Made by a program: the position numbers and the translations under genes
Part shown: one piece after another, positions 17,583 to 26,615 of the stretch
Position numbering within the stretch: the stretch's first letter is position 1
How the letters are laid out: the number at the start of each line of letters is the position of its first letter
Notes under the pieces: generated by a model
Seen by the model: only the letters and a program-made list of their open reading frames with translations
Told to the model about the DNA's origin: nothing
Databases searched by the model: none
Source: Streptomyces sp. NBC_00878
GTDB lineage: Bacteria > Actinomycetota > Actinomycetes > Streptomycetales > Streptomycetaceae
Assembly: GCF_026341515.1 (NCBI RefSeq)
Contig: NZ_JAPEOK010000001.1
Location: 7,874,001-7,938,000 of the forward strand
Direction of reading: 5' to 3'
DNA: 64,000 nucleotides

Positions 17583-18247
17583 TTCGACAGGCCGTTGGTG
17601 CAGGCGGCACCCGGCTCGGGTGTCTGCTTGCCCTGGACGTACGTCTCGAAGAACTTGGCGGCGTTCGGATCGCTCGCACTCGTCACCGTGCGCTGGTGGC
17701 CCCACGCGGAGAGCATGATCGGGTCCTTCTGGTCCTCGACCGGGCTCATCAGCGTGTACGGCGTCTTCTTGACCTTCGCCGCGAGCGCCTTCACGTCGGC
17801 GTCCGACGCCTTGCTGTTGTACGTCACCCAGACCGCGCCGTGCTCCAGCGAGTGCACCGCGTTCTCGTTCTTGATCGCATCGGTGTAGACATCGCCGTTG
17901 CAGTTCATCCACACCTGGTTGTGGTCACCGCCGACCGGGGGCTCCATCGGGTACTTCACGTCCTTGGTGACGTGGTTCTGCGTGAGCTTCGTGCTCCACG
18001 TCTTCACCCCGTCCTTGCCCGTCGTGAACTTCCCCGACGTGGACTTCGAGTCGCTCGCCGCGCTGTCCTTGTCGTCGGACTCCGACTTGATGAGGTACGC
18101 ACCACCGGCGACGAGACCGGCGACGACGAGCACGCTGGCGCCGATCGTGAGGATCCGGTTGCGGCGCTCCCGGGCCTGCTCGGCGCGCCGCATCTCCTCT
18201 ATCCGCGCCTTGCGCGACTTGGACTCTGTCTTCTTGGCGGAACCCAT
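17579..18247 (-). CDS. DUF3105 family membrane protein
   Basis: 222 residues. A charged N-terminal coiled segment (SKSRKARIEEMRRAEQARERRNR) precedes one TM helix (ILTIGASVLVVAGLVAGGAYLI). The extracytoplasmic DUF3105 domain shows YPMEPPVGGDHNQVWMNCNG, NAVHSLEHGAVWVTY and MLSAWGHQRTV; the conserved His residues and Cys pair may bind a metal. The ATG has AGAAGGA at good spacing. The stop overlaps the start of the DUF305 gene, a gene pair often seen in actinobacteria. Function unknown. Confidence 0.9.
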   Translation of the reverse strand: MGSAKKTESKSRKARIEEMRRAEQARERRNRILTIGASVLVVAGLVAGGAYLIKSESDDKDSAASDSKSTSGKFTTGKDGVKTWSTKLTQNHVTKDVKYPMEPPVGGDHNQVWMNCNGDVYTDAIKNENAVHSLEHGAVWVTYNSKASDADVKALAAKVKKTPYTLMSPVEDQKDPIMLSAWGHQRTVTSASDPNAAKFFETYVQGKQTPEPGAACTNGLSK

Positions 18248-18681
18248 GGGGTGGTCCTTCTGGGGAAAAGTTGAATATGGGGTGTGCGCGAAGCGCTCGT
18301 TCAGGGTGGCGGTGGGTGGCGGGCGGGCAAGTGGTCAGTTGATCGTAGTGGGGGAGAAGGGGGGATACGCAGGGAGGCCGGGGGAATGGCCAAATGGTCG
18401 GGGGCCGGTGATGATCTGAACCAGGGGCGCGGGCTGTTCACGCGGGTGATATGCGGCTTTTGTTGCCCCTCGCCCCGGCTTACATGTGCGGCACGTAGCG
18501 GGCAAGATGGGCGGCAGAGCAGTACACCTGCCGTACGTCAGGCGTTCAGGCGGAGATCGGCCGGGCGATCTGGGTCCGCAACGCGCATGAAATGCTGTTG
18601 TGGTGTGATGCGCAGGTGCCCGACCGCCTCCCAGGGACGGGAGCAGGCGGCCTGACCAGCAAGATTGGGTGGAAGCGGAAG
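18248..18681. other. 434-bp divergent intergenic region (DUF3105 / glnA2)
   Basis: No convincing gene; the open frames here lack ribosome sites and have non-coding composition. It must hold the promoters of the DUF3105-DUF305 operon and of glnA2. No clear GlnR-type box was found. GGAAG at 18671-18675 is the glnA2 ribosome site. Confidence 0.6.
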
Positions 18682-20043
18682 ATGGACAAGCAGCAGGAGT
18701 TCGTGCTCCGTACGTTGGAAGAGCGCGACATCCGTTTCGTACGCCTGTGGTTCACGGACGTGCTGGGCTTCCTCAAATCCGTGGCCGTGGCCCCGGCCGA
18801 GCTGGAGCAGGCCTTCGACGAGGGCATCGGCTTCGACGGGTCGGCCATCGAGGGCTTCGCCCGCGTCTACGAGTCCGACATGATCGCCAAGCCGGATCCG
18901 TCGACCTTCCAGGTCCTCCCGTGGCGCGCGGAGGCCCCCGGCACGGCCCGGATGTTCTGCGACATCCTCATGCCGGACGGCTCGCCGTCCTTCGCGGACC
19001 CGAGGTACGTGCTGAAGCGGGCCCTGGCCAAGGCCTCCGACCTGGGCTTCACCTTCTACACCCACCCGGAGATCGAGTTCTTCCTGCTGAAGGACAAGCC
19101 GGTCGACGGTACGCGCCCGACCCCGGCCGACAACTCCGGCTACTTCGATCACACCCCGCAGAACGTCGGCATGGACTTCCGCCGCCAGGCGATCACCATG
19201 CTGGAGTCGATGGGCATCTCGGTCGAGTTCTCCCACCACGAGGGTGCTCCGGGCCAGCAGGAGATCGACCTGCGCTACGCCGACGCGCTCTCGACGGCGG
19301 ACAACATCATGACGTTCCGCCTGGTCATGAAGCAGGTGGCGCTGGAGCAGGGTGTCCAGGCGACCTTCATGCCGAAGCCGTTCTCGGAACACCCGGGCAG
19401 TGGCATGCACACGCACCTCTCGCTGTTCGAGGGCGACCGCAACGCCTTCTACGAGTCGGGCTCCGAGTACCAGCTCTCCAAGGTCGGCCGCTCCTTCATC
19501 GCGGGCCTGCTGAAGCACGCGGCGGAGATCGCGGCGGTGACGAATCAGTGGGTCAACTCCTACAAGCGCATCTGGGGCGGCTCCGAGCGCACCGCGGGCG
19601 CCGGTGGCGAGGCCCCCTCGTACATCTGCTGGGGCCACAACAACCGCTCGGCCCTGGTCCGCGTCCCGATGTACAAGCCCGGCAAGACGGGCTCGGCACG
19701 GGTGGAGGTCCGCTCCATCGACTCGGGCGCGAACCCGTACCTGGCGTACGCGATGCTCCTCGCCGCCGGCCTCAAGGGCATCGAGGAGGGCTACGAGCTC
19801 CCGCCGGGCGCCGAGGACGACGTCTGGGCCCTCTCCGACGCCGAACGCCGCGCGATGGGCATCGAGCCCCTCCCCCAGAACCTCGGCGAGGCCCTGTCCC
19901 TGATGGAACGCAGCGACCTGGTAGCCGAAACCCTCGGCGAACACGTCTTCGACTTCTTCCTCCGCAACAAGCGGCAGGAGTGGGAGGAGTACCGCAGCGA
20001 GGTGACCGCCTTCGAGCTGCGGAAGAACCTGCCTGTGCTGTAG
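18682..20043 (+). CDS. glnA2: Glutamine synthetase-like enzyme GlnA2 (gamma-glutamylpolyamine synthetase type)
   Basis: 453 residues from ATG 18682. GSI-family signatures are in order: DVLGFLKSVAVAP, beta-grasp FDGSAIEGFARV, metal site THPEIEFFLL, HHEGAPGQQEIDLRYADAL, ATP-loop FMPKPFSEHPGSGMHTHLSLF, NSYKRIWGG and the C-terminal VEVRSIDSGANPYLAYAMLLAAGL. Context (glnE close by) and sequence match Streptomyces GlnA2. In S. coelicolor that protein is reported to glutamylate polyamines for nitrogen use rather than to act as the main glutamine synthetase. A tyrosine sits at the adenylylation position (EGYELPPG), but the surrounding residues differ from GlnA (DLYELAPEE). Followed by a hairpin terminator. 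Confidence 0.92.
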   Translation: MDKQQEFVLRTLEERDIRFVRLWFTDVLGFLKSVAVAPAELEQAFDEGIGFDGSAIEGFARVYESDMIAKPDPSTFQVLPWRAEAPGTARMFCDILMPDGSPSFADPRYVLKRALAKASDLGFTFYTHPEIEFFLLKDKPVDGTRPTPADNSGYFDHTPQNVGMDFRRQAITMLESMGISVEFSHHEGAPGQQEIDLRYADALSTADNIMTFRLVMKQVALEQGVQATFMPKPFSEHPGSGMHTHLSLFEGDRNAFYESGSEYQLSKVGRSFIAGLLKHAAEIAAVTNQWVNSYKRIWGGSERTAGAGGEAPSYICWGHNNRSALVRVPMYKPGKTGSARVEVRSIDSGANPYLAYAMLLAAGLKGIEEGYELPPGAEDDVWALSDAERRAMGIEPLPQNLGEALSLMERSDLVAETLGEHVFDFFLRNKRQEWEEYRSEVTAFELRKNLPVL

Positions 20044-20070
20044 GCGGGGGCTGGCGCCACGACCCTCCTG

Positions 20071-20103
20071 GACGGACTCGCAGTCGTGAACTGCGGGTCC
20101 GTC
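20071..20103 (+). terminator. glnA2 terminator hairpin
   Basis: A 13-bp stem with one T.G pair (GACGGACTCGCAG / CTGCGGGTCCGTC) and a 7-nt loop, 27 bp after the glnA2 stop. It is followed by TCTGTCTC. Confidence 0.75.
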
Positions 20104-20169
20104 TCTGTCTCATGCGCTGTGTGCACTGTGGAGGGCTGGTCCGGAACCGGGGCCGCGCGTGCGGCTTGC

Positions 20170-20604
20170 CTACAGATCGTCGGGAAGGATCCGGAAGGCG
20201 GGGTGTGAGGTGAGCGGACGGACGGCTCGGAAGTCCTTCCGGTCCAGAGTGAGGACGGCGTCCGTGGCGTACTCGCGGGCCAGGACGGTGATGACCGAGT
20301 CGGTAAGGTCCAGCGCGAGGTCCCGGTACCGGCGCTGCACGAGCCGTGCGTCCGCGAGGACATCCGCACTGGCGTCACCGAGGACGTAGCGCCCGGTCCG
20401 CGCTTGTGCGATGAGTTGGTCCATGACCTGCCCGGCGGCGTCCTTGTGGAACCTGCCGCTGACCAGGTGGTCGAGTTCGGCCAGTACGAGTTGAGGGATG
20501 ACGAGCAGGCCCGCGGTGTCCATGACGTGGCGGGCCACTTCGTGTTCGGGGCAGCTGCGGTCGACGGAGGCGATGATGCCCGAGGTGTCGGCGATGGCGA
20601 TCAC
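20170..20604 (-). CDS. PIN-domain toxin, VapC family ribonuclease
   Basis: 144 residues from GTG 20604, immediately after the antitoxin stop codon (TAG then GTG). PIN-domain acidic residues are visible: D in IAIADTSGI, E in LVLAELDHLV, D in LALDLTDSVI and D in VLTLDRKDF. VapC toxins are Mg-dependent endoribonucleases cutting tRNA or rRNA and are neutralised by the partner VapB. It forms a two-gene type II toxin-antitoxin module; the glnA2 terminator lies past its 3' end on the opposite strand. Confidence 0.9.
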   Translation of the reverse strand: MIAIADTSGIIASVDRSCPEHEVARHVMDTAGLLVIPQLVLAELDHLVSGRFHKDAAGQVMDQLIAQARTGRYVLGDASADVLADARLVQRRYRDLALDLTDSVITVLAREYATDAVLTLDRKDFRAVRPLTSHPAFRILPDDL

Positions 20605-20856
20605 CTATGAGGTCCGACTCCAGTCGCCGAAACCGGTGTCCCGCAGTATGTCGTCGGCCCGCTCCGCGAAGGTGGGGTCTCCGCTGTCGAGGACGGGGAG
20701 GCCCGCGGGTTCGTCCCACACGCGATTGCGTGCGATCGCGAGGCGGACGCCCTCGCGGATCAGCTCGGCCTCGCTGACTCCTTTGCGGGAGGCGGTGGCC
20801 TTGAGGTCGCGGAGGTCTTCGTCCTCAAGGTAGACCGTCGTTCGTTTCAGGCTCAT
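20605..20856 (-). CDS. VapB-type ribbon-helix-helix antitoxin
   Basis: 83 residues from ATG 20856. The N-terminal ribbon-helix-helix is KRTTVYLEDEDLRDLKATASRKGVSEAELIREGV; the acidic C-terminus (DPTFAERADDILRDTGFGDWSR) is the likely toxin-binding tail. A -10-like TACCAT ends 7 nt before the ATG, so the transcript is probably leaderless. An inverted repeat overlapping it fits RHH autoregulation. The longer in-frame ORF to 20970 is unlikely. Confidence 0.88.
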   Translation of the reverse strand: MSLKRTTVYLEDEDLRDLKATASRKGVSEAELIREGVRLAIARNRVWDEPAGLPVLDSGDPTFAERADDILRDTGFGDWSRTS

Positions 20857-20860
20857 GGGT

Positions 20861-20882
20861 CGTATGGTACGCCTGCCATACG
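20861..20882 (-). promoter_or_regulatory. vapBC operator/promoter
   Basis: CGTATGG-8 bp-CCATACG is a perfect 7-bp inverted repeat covering the minus-strand -10 (TACCAT, 20869-20864). It is the expected binding site for the VapBC complex. A direct repeat GCGTACGGACAG follows at 20894 and 20911. No gene is seen in 20883-21039. Confidence 0.7.
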
Positions 20883-21039
20883 TCGAGGGTCGTGCGTACG
20901 GACAGGTCCTGCGTACGGACAGCCTGGCCCGCACGTTGGGGGGATGGCCCTGGCGTGCATTGGTGTCCATGGCGGCGGCGATCTCGCACCGATCAAGGTC
21001 GCCGCCACCCGTCTCCGAATCAGCGGATGAGGCCCTCCG

Positions 21040-21480
21040 TCACCGCGTCTGCTCGGCCAGTTCCGTCATCAGTTTGTGGAGGGGCTTCGTGGCGCGCTCG
21101 CGGAATTCCTGGATGGCCCAGCCGTTGCCGTCGGGGTCCGTGAAGTGCATGAACGTGCCGCCGTCCTGGGGTGCGTACTGGACGGGCTCGCTGATCTCCA
21201 GGCCCCGGGCCCTCAGCTCCTCGTACGCCGCCTTGGCGTCCGCGACGACCAGCTGCAGGCCGTGGTACGTGCCCGGCTTCGGGGTTCCCGTCGGGATGGG
21301 CACCCCCTCGGCGAGCGCGATCGAACAACCGGAACCGGGGGGCGTCAGCTGGACCACGCGGGCGCCCGGCATCACCTCGGTGTCGAGGTCGACGTGGAAG
21401 CCGACCTTGTCCTGGTAGAAGGCCTTCGCCCGGTCGAGGTCGGAGACCGGCAGCGTGATCACTTCTAGGGCCATGTCCAT
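21040..21480 (-). CDS. VOC (glyoxalase/bleomycin-resistance/dioxygenase) family protein
   Basis: 146 residues; the ATG at 21480 has AGGAG seven bases upstream. Two beta-alpha-beta-beta-beta repeats are visible: VITLPVSDLDRAKAFYQDKVGFHVDLD... and YHGLQLVVADAKAAYEELRARGLEI...FTDPDGNGWAIQEF. Putative metal ligands include His in TYHGLQL and Glu in IQEF. Enzymatic role not predictable (isomerase, lyase or binding protein). Located 75 bp downstream of the split-barrel protein gene, probably in the same operon. Confidence 0.9.
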   Translation of the reverse strand: MDMALEVITLPVSDLDRAKAFYQDKVGFHVDLDTEVMPGARVVQLTPPGSGCSIALAEGVPIPTGTPKPGTYHGLQLVVADAKAAYEELRARGLEISEPVQYAPQDGGTFMHFTDPDGNGWAIQEFRERATKPLHKLMTELAEQTR

Positions 21481-21515
21481 GGAACGACTCCTTTGTCGTA
21501 CGCGTTGTCGCAGGT

Positions 21516-21545
21516 GCTCGTCGTGGCTCGTCGTGGCTCGTCGTG
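21516..21545. repeat. 10-bp tandem repeat, three copies
   Basis: GCTCGTCGTG occurs three times head to tail in the intercistronic gap between the split-barrel and VOC genes. Confidence 0.85.
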
Positions 21546-21555
21546 AGGTCGTACG

Positions 21556-22059
21556 TCAGGCGAAACGCCAGCGCGTCTGGCTGAAAGGCTCTCCCTTACC
21601 GAAGCCGAAAACGGTCCCGGGCGCCACCGAGAAGACGAGGGCCTTTCCGGCGCCGTGGTGGAAGTGGCCGTCGCCGACCTCGAAGTGCCAGAAACTGCCG
21701 TACTTGCGCTCCCACGCGTCGGCCAGCGCGCGCAGCCTGTCGTCGTCGGACACCCGGACCGCATCGCCTTCCACCACGAGGTCGTACCCCTTGTTCCAGG
21801 TGTTGGTGCCTGTGGTCAGTACGACGTGAGGGTTCAGGGCGAGGTTGCGCGCCTTGCGCTCCTCGGGGCCGGTGCAGAAGTGCAGCGCGCCCTCCGACCA
21901 CACCGTGGGCAGCGGTGTGACGTGGGGCCGGCCGTCGGGGCGTACCGTCGAGATCCAGAACAGCTCGGCCTCGGCGAGCAGGGCCTCGGCCTCGGACCAG
22001 GGGCGTGCGGTGGCGGTCTCGTCGCTGTAGTGGGCGTTCAGCTCGGCCCGTGGTTCCAT
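21556..22059 (-). CDS. Pyridoxamine 5'-phosphate oxidase-like (flavin/F420 split-barrel) protein
   Basis: 167 residues with a strong AGGAGG ribosome site. The split-barrel pattern is clear: AELFWISTVRPDGRPHVTPLPTVWSEGALHFCTGPEERKARNLALNPHVVLTTG..., followed by VVEGDAVRVSDDDRLRALADAWERKYG. Family members bind FMN, F420 or heme and reduce diverse substrates or act as general stress proteins. Cofactor cannot be fixed from sequence. Likely first gene of an operon with the VOC protein. The 203-bp region to glnE on the opposite strand carries both promoters. Confidence 0.9.
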   Translation of the reverse strand: MEPRAELNAHYSDETATARPWSEAEALLAEAELFWISTVRPDGRPHVTPLPTVWSEGALHFCTGPEERKARNLALNPHVVLTTGTNTWNKGYDLVVEGDAVRVSDDDRLRALADAWERKYGSFWHFEVGDGHFHHGAGKALVFSVAPGTVFGFGKGEPFSQTRWRFA

Positions 22060-22262
22060 GACTCTCTCCTCCTGGACCTGGCGGATGATGGTGACTCGCG
22101 GATGCGATGGCTGGTGATCTCTTGTGGTGAATTCTTACTGGGGCAGACCTTGACCGGCCACGGAACTCATCGGTCGGCCGTCCGCTCAGGCGCTTCTCGA
22201 AGGCTCTCCGGTTAGGCTCAGGGCCGTACGACCTTGATCCCGTGGGAGGACTGGAGGCCGGG

Positions 22263-25200
22263 ATGATGGCGCCGGGGCGCAGGAGCAGTACCTTCACGCG
22301 GCTGCTGCGGCACGGTTTCACCGATCCGTCGGCCGCCGAGCGGCTCCTGGAGAGCCCCGAGCTCGCCTCGATACGGAACGATCCGGTGCTGCTCGACGCG
22401 CTCGGGGCCACCGCCGATCCCGACCTGGCACTGCTTGGGCTTGTACGGCTCGCCGAGGCGCAGGACGGGCGCACGGCCCAGCGCGAGCTGCTCGACACAC
22501 TGATCGCGGCCAAGCCGTTGCGCGACCGGCTGCTCGGGGTGCTCGGCGCGTCCGCCGCGCTCGGCGATCACCTCGCGCGGCATCCGCTCGACTGGCAGGT
22601 TCTCGTGATGTACGAGCCGCAGGACCTGCACCCGGGCACCGCGGAATTCGAGCGCGGGCTCGCCGAGGCCTCCGATCCCGTGGGGCTGAGGATCGCCTAC
22701 CGGCGGTGTCTGCTGTCCATCGCCGCGCGTGACGTGTGCGGGACCACCGATGTCGCGCAGACCGCCGCCGAGCTCGCCGATCTCGCGACCGCCACGCTGC
22801 GGGCCGCGCTCGCCATCGCCCGGTCGGCCGCGCCCGAGGACGCCGCGCTGTGCCGGCTCGCGGTGATCGCCATGGGCAAGTGCGGGGGACACGAGCTCAA
22901 CTACGTCTCCGACGTCGATGTCATCTTCGTCGGGGAGGCTGTCGAGGGGGCCGACGAGGGGAAGGCGCTGAGGGCTGCGACTCGGCTGGCCTCGCATTTG
23001 ATGCGGATCTGTTCCGAGACCACGGTCGAGGGGTCCATCTGGCCCGTTGACGCCAATCTTCGGCCCGAGGGGCGGAACGGGCCGCTCGTTCGGACCTTGT
23101 CCAGTCATCTCGCCTACTACCAGCGGTGGGCCAAGACCTGGGAGTTTCAGGCTCTGCTGAAGGCCCGGCCCGTTGCCGGAGACCTTGATCTGGGGGAGAC
23201 CTACGTCACCACGCTCGCGCCGCTCGTCTGGCAGGCGGCCGAGCGGGACAACTTCGTCGCCGATGTGCAGAAGATGCGGCGGAGGGTGGTCGAGAACATC
23301 CCCGTCGCCGAGATCGAGCGCGAGCTGAAGCTCGGGCCGGGCGGTCTGCGGGACGTCGAATTCGCCGTGCAGCTGCTGCAGTTGGTGCACGGGCGGGCCG
23401 ACACGACCTTGCGCAGCGGGACCACGCTGGACGCCCTGAAGGCGCTGGCCGCGGGCGGGTACGTCGGGCGTGCCGATGCCGTGCAGCTCGCGGACGCCTA
23501 TCGGTTTCTGCGGTCCATGGAGCACCGCATACAGCTCTTCCGGCTGCGGCGTACGCATCTCGTGCCCGAGGACGAGGCCGATCTGCGGCGCATCGGGCGG
23601 TCGTTGGGGCTGCGCACCGAGCCCGTCGCCGAGCTGAACCGGGAGTGGAAGCGGCACGCCTCCGTGGTGCGGCGGCTGCACGAGAAGATCTTCTACCGGC
23701 CGTTGCTGGACGCCGTCGCCCAACTCGCGCCCGGCGAGAGCCGGTTGAGTCCGGACGCGGCGCGGGAGCGGCTGGTCGCGCTGGGATACGCCGACCCTGC
23801 CGCCGCGTTGCGGCATCTGGAGGCGCTCGCCTCCGGGGTGTCCCGGAAGGCCGCCATCCAGCGGACCCTGTTGCCTGTTCTGTTGGGGTGGTTCGCGGAT
23901 TCCGCTGATCCTGATGCCGGGTTGTTCAACTTTCGCAAGGTGTCCGACGCGCTGGGCAGAACCCCTTGGTATCTGCGGCTGTTGAGGGACGAAGGGGCCG
24001 CCGCCGAGAATCTCGCCCGGGTGCTGTCCGCCGGGCGGCTGGCGCCCGATCTGCTCATGCGGGCGCCCGAGGCCGTGGCGCTGCTCGGGGACGGGGACGG
24101 CGGTGGCGGCGGGCTCGAACCTCGCAGCCGGGCCCATCTGGAGCAGGAGATCCTCGCGGCGGTCGGGCGGGCCGACGGCGGTGAGGCCGCGGTCACCGCC
24201 GCGCGTGGCGTGCGGCGGCGGGAGCTGTTCCGTACGGCCGCCGTCGACATCGTGAACTCCTACGGGACCGAGGAGACGCCGGCCAACGCCGACCAGGGTG
24301 CGCTGGTGGACCTGGTGGGAGGGGCCGTCTCGGATCTGACGGCGGCGACGCTCGCGGGTGCGTTGCGGGCTGTGGTGCGGGAGGGGTGGGGGGACACCCT
24401 GCCCACCCGGTTCGCGGTGATCGGGATGGGGCGCTTTGGGGGGCACGAGCTCGGGTACGGGTCCGATGCGGATGTGCTGTTCGTGCATGAGCCCCGGGAG
24501 GGCGTTGGGGAGCAGGAGGCGTCTCGGGCCGCTAATTCTGTTGTCTCTGAAATGCGCCGGTTGTTGCAGGTGCCCAGCTCTGATCCGCCGTTGCTCGTCG
24601 ATGCGGATCTGCGGCCCGAAGGGAAGTCCGGGCCGCTCGTGCGGACGTTGAACTCGTACGAGGCGTATTACCGCCGGTGGTCTCTCGTGTGGGAGGCGCA
24701 TGCGTTGCTGCGGGCCGAAGTCGTCGCCGGGGACGAGGAGTTGGGGCGGCGGTTCATCGAGCTGGTTGATCCGTTGCGGTATCCGGCGGAGGGTCTTGGC
24801 GAGGATGCCGTACGGGAGATCCGGCGGCTGAAGGCCCGGATGGAGACCGAGCGGATGCCCCGCGGGGCCGATCCGACGTTGCACGCCAAGCTGGGGCGGG
24901 GCGGGCTGTCCGATGTGGAGTGGACTGTTCAGCTGCTTCAGCTGCGGCACGGGTGGGCGGAGCCGGGGCTGCGGACCACTCGTACGCGGGAGGCTCTCGC
25001 GGCTGCGTGTGCCGCGGGGTTGATCTCCGGTGAGGATGCTTCGACGCTGGATGAGGCGTGGGTGCTTGCCACTCGGGTGCGGAATGCCGTGATGCTGGTG
25101 CGGGGGCGGGCCGGGGATACGTTCCCTTCCGATGGGCGGGAACTTGCTGCCGTGGGGCGGTACTTGGGGTATGGGCCGGGGCATGTGGGGGACATGCTCG

Positions 25201-25271
25201 ATGACTATCGGCGGGCTACTCGGCGGGCTCGGGGTGTTGTGGAGGAGTTGTTCTACGGGGCGGGCGGCTGA
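22263..25271 (+). CDS. glnE: Bifunctional glutamine synthetase adenylyltransferase/adenylyl-removing enzyme
   Basis: 1002 residues from ATG 22263 (or ATG 22266), behind GGAGG; GTG 22242 is in frame but lacks support. Two nucleotidyltransferase domains show the GMGxxGGxELxxxSDxDxxF signature: MGKCGGHELNYVSDVDVIF (about 205-225, adenylyl removal) and MGRFGGHELGYGSDADVLF (about 720-740, adenylylation). Each is followed by DxxLRPEGxxGPLVRTL and the helical GlnD_UR-like region (LKLGPGGLRDVEFAVQLLQL; KLGRGGLSDVEWTVQLLQL). It switches GSI (glnA, partial at the window end) by AMP transfer to a tyrosine. All signature aspartates are intact. Confidence 0.97.
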   Translation: MMAPGRRSSTFTRLLRHGFTDPSAAERLLESPELASIRNDPVLLDALGATADPDLALLGLVRLAEAQDGRTAQRELLDTLIAAKPLRDRLLGVLGASAALGDHLARHPLDWQVLVMYEPQDLHPGTAEFERGLAEASDPVGLRIAYRRCLLSIAARDVCGTTDVAQTAAELADLATATLRAALAIARSAAPEDAALCRLAVIAMGKCGGHELNYVSDVDVIFVGEAVEGADEGKALRAATRLASHLMRICSETTVEGSIWPVDANLRPEGRNGPLVRTLSSHLAYYQRWAKTWEFQALLKARPVAGDLDLGETYVTTLAPLVWQAAERDNFVADVQKMRRRVVENIPVAEIERELKLGPGGLRDVEFAVQLLQLVHGRADTTLRSGTTLDALKALAAGGYVGRADAVQLADAYRFLRSMEHRIQLFRLRRTHLVPEDEADLRRIGRSLGLRTEPVAELNREWKRHASVVRRLHEKIFYRPLLDAVAQLAPGESRLSPDAARERLVALGYADPAAALRHLEALASGVSRKAAIQRTLLPVLLGWFADSADPDAGLFNFRKVSDALGRTPWYLRLLRDEGAAAENLARVLSAGRLAPDLLMRAPEAVALLGDGDGGGGGLEPRSRAHLEQEILAAVGRADGGEAAVTAARGVRRRELFRTAAVDIVNSYGTEETPANADQGALVDLVGGAVSDLTAATLAGALRAVVREGWGDTLPTRFAVIGMGRFGGHELGYGSDADVLFVHEPREGVGEQEASRAANSVVSEMRRLLQVPSSDPPLLVDADLRPEGKSGPLVRTLNSYEAYYRRWSLVWEAHALLRAEVVAGDEELGRRFIELVDPLRYPAEGLGEDAVREIRRLKARMETERMPRGADPTLHAKLGRGGLSDVEWTVQLLQLRHGWAEPGLRTTRTREALAAACAAGLISGEDASTLDEAWVLATRVRNAVMLVRGRAGDTFPSDGRELAAVGRYLGYGPGHVGDMLDDYRRATRRARGVVEELFYGAGG

Positions 25272-25644
25272 GCGGTCGCGGTAGCGGGGGGTTGTTCTTG
25301 CGGGGGCGTGTACCGGGGTGCGTTGTACGGGTGCGGGTGTGTGGGGGCTTGGCGCGCCGTTCCCCGCGCCCCTGATGTGGGTCCGGTCGTCGTGGATTCT
25401 GCGGGTTGTCGTCGTGCGCCTGCTCGGCGGGACCGGTCGGTGCCGCGGCGGGGTGTCCGTCCTCGGTCTGGCGCGACTGCGTGAGTTTGATGAGTACCCG
25501 GTGCGGACGCGCCATCCGCTGCGGGCGGACACCCCGCCACGGCCCCTTCGGTCGGGACGGCGGGTGCGGGGCATTGCCACCCCGGTCAGTGCCACTGCCA
25601 TGTCTGCCCAGGGCGACGGAGACGGCCGGGGGCAGGTGGCCGGC
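25272..25644. other. 373-bp gene-free region with a dispersed repeat
   Basis: No credible gene between glnE and the PAP2 gene on either strand. It holds a copy of the GGCGCGCCGTTCCCCGCGCC repeat at 25343-25375, related to the ends of the 13333-13534 element. The rest has high GC without a recognisable signal. Confidence 0.6.
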
Positions 25645-26517
25645 CTACGCCTTCGTCGGTAGCAGTGATCGTCTCGGTGTCGTTGCCGGGACCAGTTGCG
25701 GTAGTGCGTACGGCAGTGATCCGTACCAGATTCTTGCCACCATGTAGCCGAAGGCCAGGCAGATCATGCCGCCCACCGCGTCCAGCCAGAAGTGGTTGGC
25801 CGTGGCAACGATGACCACCAGGGTCGCCGTGGGGTAGAGCATGCCGAGTACGCGGACCCACGGTACCGAGGCCAGGGCGAAGATCGTCAGGCCGCACCAG
25901 AGGGACCAGCCGATGTGCATGGAGGGCATCGCGGCGTACTGGTTCGACATGTTCTTCAGGTCGCCCGAGGCCATCGAGCCCCAGGTCTGGTGGACCACGA
26001 CGGTGTCGATGAAGTTCTGGCCGTTCATCAGGCGGGGCGGGGCCAGCGGATACAGGTAGTAACCGACCAGGGCCACACCGGTGGTGGCGAAGAGGACCAT
26101 GCGCGTTGCCGCGTAACGGCCCGGGTGGCTACGGTAGAGCCACACCAGGACACCCAGCGTCACCACGAAGTGCAGTGTCGCGTAGTAGTAGTTCATGCCG
26201 ACGATCAGCCAAGCCACCGAGTTCACGGTGTGGTTGACGGACTCCTCGACGGCGATGCCGAGGTGCTGTTCCACACTCCAGAGCCAGTCGGCGTTCTTCA
26301 GTGCCTGTGACTTCTGCTCGGGGACCGCGTTGCGGATCAGTGAGTATGTCCAGTAACTCACCGCGATCAGCAGGATCTCGAACCAGAGCCGGGGGCGGCG
26401 AGGCGTGCGCAAGCGGCGCAGGAGGCGTTGTCCCACGCGGTCGTTCGTCTCGTCCGCGACGGGCTGTGGAGTGACCTGTTCCTGGTCTTCCAGTGTCGTC
26501 ACGGTGCTCTCACCCAT
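25645..26517 (-). CDS. PAP2/inositolphosphotransferase-type integral membrane phosphatase
   Basis: 290 residues with about six TM segments after a ~45-residue basic N-terminus. PAP2-type motifs: YYLYPLAPPRLMNG (motif 1 variant), AAMPSMHIGWSLWCG (catalytic His) and TANHFWLDAVGGM (second His with Asp). The pattern resembles the AUR1/IPC-synthase-like branch (PAP2_3), which acts on lipid phosphates at the outer face of the membrane. Substrate is unknown. Monocistronic, 98 bp from malR. Confidence 0.88.
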   Translation of the reverse strand: MGESTVTTLEDQEQVTPQPVADETNDRVGQRLLRRLRTPRRPRLWFEILLIAVSYWTYSLIRNAVPEQKSQALKNADWLWSVEQHLGIAVEESVNHTVNSVAWLIVGMNYYYATLHFVVTLGVLVWLYRSHPGRYAATRMVLFATTGVALVGYYLYPLAPPRLMNGQNFIDTVVVHQTWGSMASGDLKNMSNQYAAMPSMHIGWSLWCGLTIFALASVPWVRVLGMLYPTATLVVIVATANHFWLDAVGGMICLAFGYMVARIWYGSLPYALPQLVPATTPRRSLLPTKA

Positions 26518-26615
26518 AGGGACAGAGTCTGCCAGATGAGCCCTTCCTCACCGATCATCCCTCGGGTGGGTCCTTGGCGCACGTTCTCCACCCGCGGGTA
26601 GGCGGGGGCTCCTAC

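Noticed and set aside
22218..25601. 1127-codon minus-strand frame opposite glnE
   Set aside because: Antisense to a gene with complete family motifs; composition Pro/Gly/Arg-rich with no domain.
25406..25747. 113-codon plus-strand frame between glnE and the PAP2 gene
   Set aside because: Overlaps the PAP2 gene antisense, is Cys/Arg-rich without motif, and sits on repeat DNA.
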